In this document: piece by piece, positions 9,545 to 20,126 of the stretch | Position numbering within the stretch: the first letter of the stretch is position 1 | Layout of the letters: each line of letters opens with the position of its first letter | NCBI GenBank assembly: GCA_949361645.1 | Contig: OX442415.1 | Coordinates: forward strand, 29,244,562 to 29,308,561 | Direction: 5' to 3' | DNA: 64,000 nucleotides | DNA from: Spongilla lacustris | Taxonomy: Eukaryota; Porifera; Demospongiae; Spongillida; Spongillidae | Notes under the pieces: generated by a model | The model's input: the letters and a program-made list of their open reading frames with translations, nothing else | Databases searched by the model: none | What the model was told of the DNA's origin: nothing | Program-made: the position numbers and the translations under genes

Positions 9545-11656
9545 ATTTATTTCAAAAGAAGATATCGTCTATTTTGGAAAATTACAAAGACATAACATTT
9601 AAGCAATTAAGAATTATCAAATTGATTTTCTATGGAACTCCAAGAGCAGGGAAAACCACACTTCGCAAACAACTTCTCACATTTGTGGAGGATCCACTTC
9701 AGCCATCCAGTGCCACCCCTCAGCCCAGTACAAATATAGCAGAAATATGTGACCCTGTTTTTGTTGAACGAATAGTCATGACTAATGAAGAAAACAATAA
9801 GTGGAACTGGACTGTTCAAAAATTAGATGACATAGCAAAAACACTGCTGCAATGTTTAGACATCCAACTGTTACAGTGTGAAAAAGTAACCATACACATG
9901 GATGTAAGAGAAGAACCAAATGTGACTGCAGCACAACGTCCCACACCTGTACCTCTTATGCCTTTAAATCAGTATGTACCATTGGCTTTCACACCAGAGA
10001 ATGTTCCACCATCACAGATTGTGATGGAAAGAGAAAAGAATCATGTCCCAAAGACTACATTACCCACTGTTAAGCAAGATAAAATACATGCCTCAACTAC
10101 AGACTTAGATATAAAGCAACTTTTTTCTGAAGCTGTTAAAACTGGGCAATGGTCAGAGGTAGTGAGTGCTCTTAATATTGACAGGGCAATGTTGATGCAA
10201 GTTATTGATGGAGGTGGACAGCCCAGCTTTCAAGAAATATTTCCTCTCCTCATAAGTGGTCCTTCAGTAACACTTCTCATGTTCAAACTGACAGATGATC
10301 TTCAGAAGGCCCATGATGTGAAGTACCAGCCAGTTGATGGAGTGGAGCACACATGGAAGGATACATATGTGGTCAGAGATTTCATTTTTCATGCCATCTC
10401 CAGCATGGTTTCATTTACAGATGATATAAATAATCCATTTGGCTGTAAAATACTACTAGTTGGCACTCATAAGGATGAAATAAAGGGCTCAGAAGACCAA
10501 AAGAAAGCTGAAATTATAAAGATTGCTAAGTCAATGCATGGCTGGCTGCAAGGGAAAATAGCATTTAAATCCATACATGTTAAAAAGGTTGAAGACTTAG
10601 TCACTGGTATTGACAATTTTAAACAAGAAGATATACAAAAAGTAAAGAACAAAGTTGAAGAATTACTATTTCAAACACCTACTAAAGATATTCCAGCTCC
10701 CTGGCTGGTGTTTGATTTTGTTCTCCACAAATATGCCAAATCAAAACAGTTACGTAAGGTTGAAAAAATAAAATGTGAAGAAATTGCTAATAAATGTGGT
10801 ATAAAAGATGACGAGTTTGAGGATGTCCTACAATCTGCACTATGAAGCAGGCACATTGCTATACTATTCTGATATCCCTGAACTGAGGAATTGTGTTATT
10901 ACTGACTTCCAGTTAATAATTGATTCCATCTCAAAAGTTATTATTGACTATTTTGATGACAGCTGTGATCATGGCCCTCATATGGATGACAAGGTTTTGC
11001 TGCATACGAAGGGACAGCTGAAGGTTTCAGTTCTGAAAGATGTTGAAGGATGTCTGAAAGTGAATGAGCTGCTTAGTCTAATGCAGCATCGCCATATTAT
11101 ATCTAAAATGGATGGAGACATGTTGTTTATGCCTTCTGTGCTGCCAAAAGCAGCAAAATCTGATAAAATAGCTAGTGATTCATGTTCCTTTCTAGTGATG
11201 TTTGAGCAGCATGGCTGTTGTCCTATCGGACTATTCTGTGCAGTAACCACCAGCCTTATTGATATACACAAGTGCAGAGTCACGCAGGCTGGTAAGCTCC
11301 ACTGCGACCAGTTCAGGGACAAAATAAGCTTGTATTATTGTTGTTCAGGTAAATCATATCACATTATATTTTCGGCTTTTTTTGCTCATTATGAAATATG
11401 TCTGATTGATAAAAAAGCTGGACCAAACATCAGGTATGCAATTTATAAAGTGATCGATAAAGTGTTTAAGACAGTCTGCAAAGATATGAAATATCTAACT
11501 CCATCATATGGGTTCTATTGTCCTTGTGCTGCTACTAATTTACCGAATGAACATCCAGCCAAGTGCACATTTGATATGGAGGCTAAGGAGATGATATGTT
11601 GCTATAGCAATGACCCAAGTGATCTAACAGAAGAACACAAGTCATGGTTTCAAGAG
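9545..11656 (+). CDS. Roc/COR-like GTPase exon (gene B), frameshifted
   Basis: Close paralogue of the exon at 621-2749, with the same acceptor and the same CAAGAG|GTAATA donor. It has the P-loop GTPRAGKT, DGGGQ, GTHKD and the COR-like and C-terminal regions. Relative to the first copy it has in-frame indels summing to -15 and a 2-nt deletion near 10831. The exon is 2112 bases long, which leaves no remainder modulo 3, whereas the phases of the neighbouring exons require a remainder of 2, so the break is real in this sequence. In the original frame a TGA follows at once (10843-10845); the remaining part is open in another frame to the donor. This is therefore a disabled allele, a young pseudogene or a sequencing error. 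FN3 exons lie upstream, and the microexon and Death exon downstream. Confidence 0.82.
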
Positions 11657-11916
11657 GTAATATCTTTATAACTATTTAAACTGTAGCATTTAATCATTGC
11701 TTCATAGTATGGTTTTGTTATAAGATGTGATGAATTGATCATCAAAAAGTCATGCCAAATATGTAGAGGCAATTTGCAAGTAGTACCAGCTACATTAAAT
11801 TTAAGGGATTTTGGGGTGTCCCTTTGTCTATTGCTCTTAATCTTTGATTGCCAGTAGTACCATACCAGTCATGTACTGCTGCACATAACCTCACAAAACT
11901 ATTTATTTCCATTCAG

Positions 11917-11941
11917 GTGCAGCCACAAGAACAGATAAATG
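11917..11941 (+). CDS. 25-nt microexon after Roc/COR exon (gene B)
   Basis: Counterpart of the microexon at 3068, with acceptor TTCCATTCAG and donor AATG|GTATGA, reading V-Q-P-Q-E-Q-I-N plus one base. It links phase 0 of the GTPase exon to phase 1 of the Death exon at 13147; without it the two would be out of frame. The only coding change from gene A is K to E. Confidence 0.7.
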
Positions 11942-12121
11942 GTATGATGGAATGGAGTCACAAATTTTTTTATTATAATAATGTTTTCATTGCAATGATT
12001 GTGCCCACAATTTGTGGTATGTGACCATAAAGCTTAACTATAGTACTGGTACACACAGAACATAGTACTGGTACATATGAAAATTTTACACAGTTGTGTG
12101 CAAACACTATATGTCGATGAG

Positions 12122-12973
12122 ACGATACTTATCTGTCAGCACACATGTAATGACCATACTTATCTGTCACCACACATGTACTGACCATACTTATCTGTCA
12201 CCACACATGTACTGACCATACTTTTCTGTCACCACACATGTACTGACCATACTTATCTGTCACCACACATGTACTGACCATACTTATCTGTCACCACACA
12301 TGTACTGACCATACTTATCTGTCACCACACATGTACTGACCATACTTATCTGTCACCACACATGTACTGACCATACTTATCTGTCACCACACATGTACTG
12401 ACCATACTAATCTGTCACCACACATGTACTGACCATACTTATCTGTCACCACACATGTACTGAGTCACCACACATGTACTGACCATACTTATCTGTCACC
12501 ACATATTTACTGACCATACTTATCTGTCACCACACATGTACTGACCATACTTATCTGTGACCACACATGTACTGACCATACTTATCTGTCACCACACATG
12601 TACTGACCATACTTATCTGTCACCACACATGTACTGACCATACTTATCTGTCACCACACATGTACTGACCATACTTATCTGTCACCACACATGTACTGAC
12701 CATACTTATCTGTCACCACACATGTACTGACCATACTTATCTGTCACCACACATGTACTGACCATACTAATCTGTCACCACACATGTACTGACCATACTT
12801 ATCTGTCACCACACATGTACTGACCATACTTATCTGTCACTGCACATGTACTGACCATACTTATCTGTCACTGCACATGTACTGACCATACTTATCTGTC
12901 ACCACACAAGTACTGACCATACTTATCTGCCACCACATCTGTCATCACACATGTCAGTGTAATGACCATACTT
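12122..12973 (+). repeat. 31-bp minisatellite, about 27 units
   Basis: Head-to-tail units of 31 bp built on ACCATACTTATCTGTCACCA plus CACATGTACTG. One unit near 12465 is truncated, and units with AATCTG, CACTGC or CATATTTAC are variants. It lies in the intron between the microexon and the Death exon. There are no unique spacers, so it is not a CRISPR array. Confidence 0.95.
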
Positions 12974-13146
12974 ATGGTTTACATACTAATTAAACATTAG
13001 TGCACATGTGGATGTTTAAAACTGTGCGCAAGACAGCTCATTATGCAAACCTACCATACCAACATGTATGACAGGTATCTTTATCCACCATGTATCTGTT
13101 ATTTCTATAATGTGACTTCTAACCATAGTGATGTCTTTGTATGCAG

Positions 13147-13422
13147 ATCCCACCTTAACACCTAAAAACGTGCTGAATGCCATAAAAGAGGTGGTGGATT
13201 GGAAGTCACTAGGAATTCAATTGAATATCAGTGCTGCAAAGATAAATGAGATTGATGTTAATAACCAAAGGCAGGTGGCAGACTGCAGATGTGCTCTAGT
13301 ACAGCACTGGTTGGAGTCAGATGTATCATCCTCCTGGGAGAGGCTCATTGATGCCCTCAGGTCAATTGGCCAATCAGTATTGGCTGAACAAATAAGAACT
13401 ACCTATTGCCCAACATACCAAG
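13147..13422 (+). CDS. Death-domain exon (gene B, first Death)
   Basis: A 276-bp phase 1-1 exon coding about 92 residues. It has the Death-fold pattern: DWKSLGIQLNIS (helix 1-2), a KINEID stretch, CALVQHWLES (helix 4, with the common WL pair), SSWERLIDALRSIG (helix 5) and QSVLAEQIR (helix 6). The acceptor is TTTGTATGCAG at 13146 and the donor CAAG|GTGAGC at 13422. Death domains form homotypic assemblies in apoptotic and immune signalling. Its place after a Roc/COR module recalls DAPK1 and other Roco-Death proteins. The matching exon in gene A has been lost at 4142. Confidence 0.82.
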
Positions 13423-13766
13423 GTGAGCTTGCATCCTAACATACATGTATGACCCACGTGCCCATGACCACATCATTGATAATAGTACCATAGGATTACT
13501 TGCGCACTGCCGTAGTGATGTTCTGCTATGTTTATACACACATGACTAGCTGTTCATTGTAGCCTGCAGAAACTATAAATTACATCATATGGATAAATGG
13601 CAAACAATCCATTAGAAAGAGCAACGTGACATTATTTGAATATCATAACTTTTAATTAATAACTTGCCCAATTTGGGATGCATTTGGAGCAGTCAGCCAA
13701 ATACAAACTATTTCAATGACTTCAATTGTCAATTGTATACATAAGTCCAATACAAGATTTAAAATA

Positions 13767-13981
13767 GCTCATGTCCCATGGCCTCCACTACATGCTCATG
13801 TCCCATGGCCTCCACTACATGCTCATGTCCCATGGCCTCCACTACATGCTCATGTCCAATGGCCTCCACTACATGCTCATGTCCCATGGCCTCCACTACA
13901 TGCTCATGTCCCATGGCCTCCACTACATGCTCATGTCCCATGGCCTCCACTACATACTCATGTCCCATGGCCTCCACTACA
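13767..13981 (+). repeat. 27-bp minisatellite, about 8 units
   Basis: Eight units of 27 bp (CATGTCCCATGGCCTCCACT plus ACATGCT). Because 27 is a multiple of three and no unit contains a stop, several overlapping frames are open on both strands. These are by-products of the repeat, not genes. Confidence 0.93.
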
Positions 13982-14170
13982 AGAAGCTTTACAAGTAGTC
14001 CTATGTTTAGCAACATAAATGTAACCCTAGGTATAGTACTTCAGCATATTTCTTTAACTTTCCTTTTTACCCCAATGCCTTTAAACCAATAACTTTCTCA
14101 GAAAGAATAGATTTATATTTCTTTTTTTTTTAAGATAATTATTACAACCTCATGTACAATGACCTCGTAA

Positions 14171-15252
14171 ACCGGTGTCGTAGTGCACAATGTCCCCCCC
14201 AAAAATTTGTCTTGCACTAGTGTACAATGTCCCCACGGATATTCTGCACTAGTGTACAATGTCCCTCCGGACAATCTACACTAGGGCAAACTGTCCCCCT
14301 CCAGGGTAAAATGTCCCCCCTCATAACATTTTATTTCATCGATGACAAGGCTGGGAAACTTTTACGGCAGTACACGGGATCGCGTTGACGCCATTACTCG
14401 GTGGCTCCTAACCGTCGCCAAAGCTGCATGTCGTTCTGCTCATTGTAACCAATACTGACACACATACACGAACATTTAGAATTTTAGTATTAGATTCCTT
14501 TTAACGAATACACAGCTCTTATCCTTTCGGTGTCGTCAAAGCACTCATTGAAACCATTTTTCACACACATATATACATGAACATTCATTATTAAAATTCC
14601 TTAAGGAGTGGTGATTGATATACTTCATGGCTGAAATCTCATCAGTATGAGAGATTGAAATATATTGAGATCAACTAGGGTCATAGCCTGAAAAGTAATG
14701 TCACATAAACACAGCGTTAGCTCCACACTGCGTACACCGCCTGACATATCAGATTCTCAGGAAAGGCTATTCCCATCGTCAGTTCATCTGTTGCGTGATA
14801 GTACAACCGATCAGTCGGGTACCCAGACTAAAACCCATCCTAAATAGCGTAAAAACCATGCATCCTGCGTCCAGGGTGGGAATAGTGTAAAAACCTTACT
14901 TGGAGGGGTTTTGTCGAATGTAGACGTATGAATTATTGCTTCAACATTTGACAGAACTAGGGTAGAACCACATGTATTCCCATCCTGGACGCACAATCCG
15001 GGCAGGATGGTTTTTACGCTATATAAGGACGGGTTTTTGTTAAAAACCAGCCTGTTGGACGTTTATAACTGCCTTTGTTATCCTATAGGTACGACATTGC
15101 GCCCTAGTGTGGAGTGTCCAGGGGGGGGACATTTTACCCTAGGGGGGAACAGTTTGCCCTAGTGCAGAACGTCCGGGGGGACATTGCGCCCTAGTGCAGA
15201 ATGTCCGGGGGGACATTCTGCACGGGGGGACAATCCACCCTCCCACACCGGT
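14171..15252. mobile_element. 1.1-kb foldback DNA element with subrepeated ends
   Basis: The left end (from ACCGGTGT at 14171) and the right end (to ACACCGGT at 15252) are inverted relative to each other over about 160 bases. Each end is made of about 30-bp subrepeats of the type CACTAGTGTACAATGTCCCC, with the closing GGGTAAAATGTCCCCCC block in both. A second inverted pair, GCGTAAAAACCATGCATCCT near 14847 and its counterpart near 15000-15025, lies inside. There is no transposase frame and no clear target duplication. It sits in the intron between the first Death exon and the ZU5 exon. Confidence 0.75.
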
Positions 15253-15361
15253 TCGGTCCGAACCGGAACACTACTTACAGTATGATAGATTCTATCATAC
15301 TGTAAGTAGTGTTCAGGCTTAATACTACAGTAGTTCTAAGAACTACTGTAGTATTAAGCCT
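15248..15361. repeat. Three contiguous perfect hairpins
   Basis: Three inverted repeats stand end to end. Arms of 9 bp are at 15248-15256/15258-15266, arms of 23 bp at 15266-15288/15292-15314 and arms of 23 bp at 15315-15337/15339-15361, with loops of 1, 3 and 1 bases. All arms pair without mismatch. They directly adjoin the right end of the foldback element. Confidence 0.92.
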
Positions 15362-15404
15362 GGTTCACAATATGACGCAAGTGCCAGCAATGCGACACGA
15401 TGGG

Positions 15405-15475
15405 TTACAATCATTTATTAATAACCAACCAGTATCGGGCGTGGTTTAGGTGTGGTTATTAAAAAATGATTGCCA
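15405..15475. repeat. Imperfect hairpin
   Basis: CAATCATTTATTAATAACCA is inverted as TGGTTATTAAAAAATGATTG about 25 bases later. A GTCTGGGTACGAGAC motif follows at about 15522, the same motif that forms the ends of the small MITE at 50080. Confidence 0.55.
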
Positions 15476-16185
15476 GGCCAAGTGCAGTGTGTTTTTTTAT
15501 AATAATGCTTAAGTACATTTGAGTCTGGGTACGAGACTACCTCATCCAATAGGTCTCTTGCCATAGATATTAAAGTATTGCTCTTACATAGATTGGATAT
15601 AGCAAGTTTAATACATTGCCTAAACAAAATACATGTACTAAAATAGCTATCTAAATGAAACAGTAGTTATGGAGCTAGTTAGAGAGCTTGTTAAAGGGCC
15701 GGCAAACAGCTCAGAGCACACTTTTATAGCTAATGTTTATGAGATCTATGGGTTGAGATTTATTCCGCATAACTCTACACTGTATACAGTAACTCTCCAA
15801 ATTATGCAGCTGGCCTACCACAGTATTATACTAGTGCCAGTATATTGAGGCTGCAGCAGCCAATTAGTCCCTCTTCAGTAGTCAATTTTTTGATGCACAT
15901 GGTCAGGGCCATATCAGTTCCAATATAGGCTAAACAGAAGCTGATATTATACTACCTCAATGTACATGTACATGTATGCTTAATACATTTGTATGTGTAC
16001 CACATAATAATACACATGCATGTATGCACATGTACTGTATTGCATTGAAAAGTTGCCGGCCATCAGATACTGCCACATGTATTGTGTATCATCATTTAGT
16101 ACATGCAACATATAGCCAAAGGAATGTGCAATAGGAACCAATCAGTGCATATATATTTACTTTCTAATCCTTTTCACCCCTTTAG

Positions 16186-16769
16186 ACTGTCGTTATATTC
16201 CTGCTGACATAATGGTCCATTGCCTTGCCACTGATTATATCACTGTTGACAATGCTGGTTATATTTACAATAATGACGTCCACAAATTTTCCATACAGTT
16301 TCCACAAGGAGCCATTTCATTGTGTGAAAAGGTAATTATATCCATTGGGATTATGCTCCATGGGCCTTTTATATTTCCAAGTGACATGAACCCCATATCT
16401 CCTATTTACTGGATCTGCTGCCATCCAGAAGTGAAATTGTTGAAAGATGTAAAATTCACGCTGCCACATATTATGGACAGCAAAGGGCTAGACCCTGCAG
16501 AGGTACCAATATCTTTTGCAAAAGCTTTACATCATAAATACACCAACAGCCAACACAGAAAAAAGATGTATTCATTTCAAATAATAGATAAGGCAACATT
16601 ACTTCCTGACCAGCAGGCTGAATTTGAAACGGACCATTTTTGCTATGTATGTTTATTGGAACATAAGAACAAATGTACAATGCATTTGTACTGTTGCATA
16701 CCCATTGTGAAATACAAGGAGTCTGAAATTCATCTTGTTGTGACCTATCTTTTGGAAACATGTATTGAG
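16186..16769 (+). CDS. ZU5-domain exon (gene B)
   Basis: Exon of 584 bases, phase 1 to 0. The protein shows ZU5 features: DNAGYIYNN, FSIQFPQGAI (compare the IPxGAI signature), a PISPIYWICCHP stretch and VKFTLPH. Later residues YSFQIIDKATLLPDQQAEFE and DHFCYVCLL fit the second half of the domain. The acceptor is CACCCCTTTAG at 16185, the donor TATTGAG|GTAATA at 16769. ZU5 occurs in UNC5, ankyrins, ZO-1 and PIDD, usually followed by UPA and Death; here it is followed by two more exons and a Death exon. It probably belongs to the same transcript as the Roc/COR and Death exons upstream, since phases agree, but a separate gene starting in the 13.4-16.2 kb interval is not excluded. Confidence 0.8.
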
Positions 16770-16824
16770 GTAATATGAAAAAAAAAATGAATGTATATCC
16801 TCTTTAAAGACTGTTTCTCTTTAG

Positions 16825-16956
16825 TCAGTGAAGAAAACATTGGGCGATCTTGAATTCCCCGTACATAAAATTCAACTGAACTGTGATCAAATACTTAAAG
16901 TCGTGTATAAGAAAAATCCTAATTGGACACTTTCATTCTATAATGGCAAAGATGGG
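16825..16956 (+). CDS. Post-ZU5 exon, possible UPA part 1
   Basis: A 132-bp exon, phase 0-0, with acceptor TTTCTCTTTAG and donor GATGGG|GTATGT. It codes SVKKTLGDLEFPV, then LNCDQILKVVYKKNPNWTL. Its position after ZU5 and length suggest the first half of a UPA-like domain, as in UNC5 and PIDD, but similarity is too low to be sure by eye. Confidence 0.6.
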
Positions 16957-17005
16957 GTATGTATCAGATATAGGGCATTCCTTGTGTTTAAATTTTCATC
17001 CTTAG

Positions 17006-17204
17006 ATTACAACAGATCATGTTGACTTCTGGAAGTATACAGATGATCAGTTAAAAACTATGGAGAAATTCAATGTGTACCCACCCCGATTTGTTATTAA
17101 AGTAAAATGTAAAACTACTATGCAGGGCCATCAAAATCTCCAACTTTTCTTAAAGGGTGGCTCCACTATTCTATGGAGCTTTGAGATATGTTTGCCATTA
17201 ATAG
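17006..17204 (+). CDS. Post-ZU5 exon, possible UPA part 2
   Basis: A 199-bp exon, phase 0 to 1, with acceptor TTCATCCTTAG and donor ATAG|GTAGGT. It codes ITTDHVDFWKYTDDQLK, then YPPRFVIKVKCKT and a LQLFLKGG segment. Together with the exon at 16825 it gives about 110 residues between ZU5 and the linker exons, the usual size of a UPA domain. The domain name is an inference from position. Confidence 0.6.
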
Positions 17205-17489
17205 GTAGGTTACCTCTGCTTCAGTTGAACCCACATAACTACCAATAAGTAATGGATGACTGATGTACTTTTTTTATTCTATTGACTGCTACTGTAGAAC
17301 TGGCATACATTTGTAAATGAAACTGTTTAAGAAAAGATACATTGATAGCTAAATAGTTACTGCAATGCACTCAAATAGATGCTACATATCATTTCCCTCT
17401 GTTTTTACTTTTTGCTGATTTTCAAGGAGTGTCTCTTGGGTATGATGTCTAATTGGTTACCCAAGTGGCTACCGTTGTTGTTTCATCCA

Positions 17490-18065
17490 GACATTAAAGT
17501 CTCTCAGTTATAATCGTATTAGCTACACATGCCTGCATTTTTCCCTATGTGTATTATAAGGTTATGCTTGTTTTAACTACATATTTACACTACAAAATAC
17601 ATTACTTAAGAGAGCTGCTTGTCACCTTGAACCCACAGGGAAGCCTACAGAATTAATCATATCATATGAATGTACAAATCGTCGGCATGTTGTTCACTAA
17701 CTGACCACTTTGAAAACACTTTGTTGTGTTTAACCATATCATTTTTATTGATATTTCAGACTGAATAATTTATGTACAACCTATATTGACATGGACATGT
17801 ATAGATCCTATGAATCATTACTTATTGGCCAAATTTTATCTCCTTGCAGTTGGTGATCAAAATGAAAGAGCAGTAGAGAGGATGGGAGAAGCTGCAGCAG
17901 GGGGAGGGAAGAAGAGAAAGTACTGTTTTGGTATGTTTATGTTGGTGTACATATGTACATCTTATGTGCACATATTCACACATGGTAATTACTGGTAAAG
18001 TTTTCATTCATATAACTAAGTTTCTATAACTCATTGTTATCAGTTCCACACATGGCAGTTAAACT
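17490..18065 (+). repeat. Tandem duplicated intron-exon unit, copy 1
   Basis: This unit, from CTCTCAGTTATAATCG through the small exon at 17850 to the sequence after its donor, is repeated at 18185-18730. Shared landmarks include CTGCTTGTCACCTTGAACCC and AATCGTCGG. The copies differ by substitutions and short indels. Confidence 0.85.
17850..17930 (+). CDS. 27-residue linker exon, copy 1
   Basis: An 81-bp phase 1-1 exon with acceptor ATCTCCTTGCAG at 17849 and donor TTTTG|GTATGT. It codes GDQNERAVERMGEAAAGGG, then a basic KKRK. It looks like a flexible, charged linker between the UPA-like region and the final Death domain. It is duplicated at 18522 with its flanking intron. Because it is symmetric in phase, either or both copies could be used. 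Confidence 0.65.
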
Positions 18066-18184
18066 TTCCTTTTGCTTGTCATGTAAAGTTTCAGTGGTAC
18101 AATCCAAGATAAGAGCATTACTTACATTATTCAAAACAATCAAGATACATATAATCAAACTTTTTAACTACCTTTTCTAAAATT

Positions 18185-18730
18185 TATGAGTCTCTCAGTT
18201 ATAACCTGCCTGCATTTTTTCCTGTGTGTATTATACAGTTATGGCTTGTTTTAACTACATATTTACATTACAAAATACATTACTGAAGATAGCTGCTTGT
18301 CACCTTGAACCCACAGGGAAGCCTACAGAATGCATCTGAAAGCCTAAATATAATTTAATCATATAAATGTATGAATCGTCGGAATGTGGTTCACTTTGGA
18401 AACACTTTGTTGTGTTTAACCCTATCATTTTATTGATATTTCGGACTCAATAATTGATGTAAAACCTATTGACATGAATGTACGTAGCATTACTAATTGG
18501 TCAAATCTTATCTCCTTGCAGATGGTGATCAAAATGAAAGAGTAATAGAAAGAAGGGAAGAAGTTGCAGCAGGGAAAGGGAAGAATAGAAGGGACCCTTT
18601 TGGTATGTTGGCGGGAGCCATCATCTTATGTGTACTTATTCACACATGGTAATTACTGGTAAAGTTTTCATTCATATAACTAAATTTCTATAACTCATTG
18701 TTTGTTATCAGTTCCACACATGGCAATTAA
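18185..18730 (+). repeat. Tandem duplicated intron-exon unit, copy 2
   Basis: Second copy of the unit at 17490-18065, in direct orientation, about 690 bases downstream. The splice sites and the open frame of its small exon (18522-18602) are kept. Confidence 0.85.
18522..18602 (+). CDS. 27-residue linker exon, copy 2
   Basis: An 81-bp phase 1-1 exon, same length as the one at 17850, with acceptor ATCTCCTTGCAG and donor TTTTG|GTATGT. It codes GDQNERVIERREEVAAGKG, then KNRRDPF. Both splice sites and length are conserved while about a third of the residues differ, which suggests that both exons are maintained. Confidence 0.65.
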
Positions 18731-19212
18731 AGAAAGTATCAGTGGTACAATCCAATTGCAAGATAAGTCGAAAATAAAACAGCATTACTTACATTATTCA
18801 GATTGAGTCTTCATACATGTACGTATGAAACTCTTCAATGGATTCAAAAAACATGCGTGACATCCAAATTACATATACATGTACACATGTACTGCTACTA
18901 GGCTAGCCTCATACCCAGCCTATACAAAACATTCATAGATCTACTACTAGACCACCAGTATGTCCTAACTCTGCATGCAAATACAAACACACCACCAGTA
19001 TATATACTTCCAGACCACCAGACTGAGTTGGTCTGACTGAGTTGGTCTCGTACTAGACATACATGTATAAATATGTCTGGCTACGAGACTATCCACAAGT
19101 ATGTCCAAACTCTATCAGACCACCAGTCAGTATGCCATATAAATATTACATGTCACCCACTCTAGTATGGGAAGAGCTCAATCTTTTTAACTACCATTTC
19201 TTTTGTCTACAG

Positions 19213-19475
19213 CCAAAATAGTCGATGCTGACATTTCAAAAATAGCAGGGAGTTTGCCACACTGGCAGATTGTTGCACGTAAATTTAGCTTTGGAGAGCA
19301 AAACATTGAAGATATTGAACATCTTTATCAACAAGCAGAAGATAGGAGAGTTAGATTTCTGATAAGATGGATTGAGAAAAATGGCAGTAAAGCTACTTAT
19401 GTTGAGTTGTACACAGCACTGGTTGACCTGGATGAGCAAGGAGCAGCTGATAAAATACGTGAAATTTGCGAGTGA
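19213..19475 (+). CDS. Terminal Death-domain exon (gene B)
   Basis: Last exon, starting at phase 1 after TTTTGTCTACAG and ending with TGA at 19473-19475. It codes about 87 residues with the Death-fold pattern: SKIAGSLPHWQIVARKFSF, a DIEHLYQQ stretch, RFLIRWIEKNGSKATYVEL and LYTALVDLDEQGAADKI. A C-terminal Death domain after ZU5 and UPA-like regions is the UNC5/PIDD layout. An AATAAA lies near 19686, inside a region conserved with the copy at 45.3 kb, and could be the polyadenylation signal. A frameshifted copy of this exon is at 44925-45192. Confidence 0.82.
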
Positions 19476-20126
19476 ACAGTAGTGAACTGAACCTTTTTAA
19501 TGGAATATCATAATACCCCTTAGTTGTTATACAGTGGTAGTGTTTTATTAGTAGGTGGATATTAAAATAGCCTGCTTTGAAATGTGCTAAGATGGGGGGG
19601 GGGGGTGGGGGGGGGGGTTAGTTTTTGAGAAGGAAAGTCGTAAGAATCTGATTTTAAAAAAAAATTTATTGACTGCACTTAAAAAATAAATGCTTGCTTT
19701 CCAACTGGTTCTTGGGCAAATCAGCAGCATTTAATTTAGATGTGTCCATCACCTCATAGTGAAATTATCACTTTGTTAGAAGCAGGAGTGTAGGCTACAG
19801 CCGCTGTCCAAGCTACTTTTTCATGAGAGTTCCAACCAACAACCCGAATGAAACCTATTGGGTTTGGAGAAAGGACTTGCCACTGCCTCTAGTCTTGCCA
19901 GCCAAAGTCCATCATACCTAATACTGAGTAAAGTGCACCTAAATGGCTTCCCTTCTAAGCTGCTTATTTATGTTGACATCTAAATCTTTTGCGCATTGCA
20001 AAATAAAATTACAGCATGAACGTATTAACATAAGGTTAATTTTTATTATTCATATTATACATAATTTATATGACATACAGAAAACTTACACTAAAGAGTT
20101 CAATATGAGCACTGTATATGTAACAT

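Noticed and set aside
12122..12973. CRISPR-like regular repeats
   Set aside because: Units are directly joined without unique spacers, and the surroundings are eukaryotic intron sequence.
13716..14018. Overlapping open frames of about 75-104 codons on both strands
   Set aside because: All derive from the 27-bp minisatellite, whose unit length is a multiple of three.
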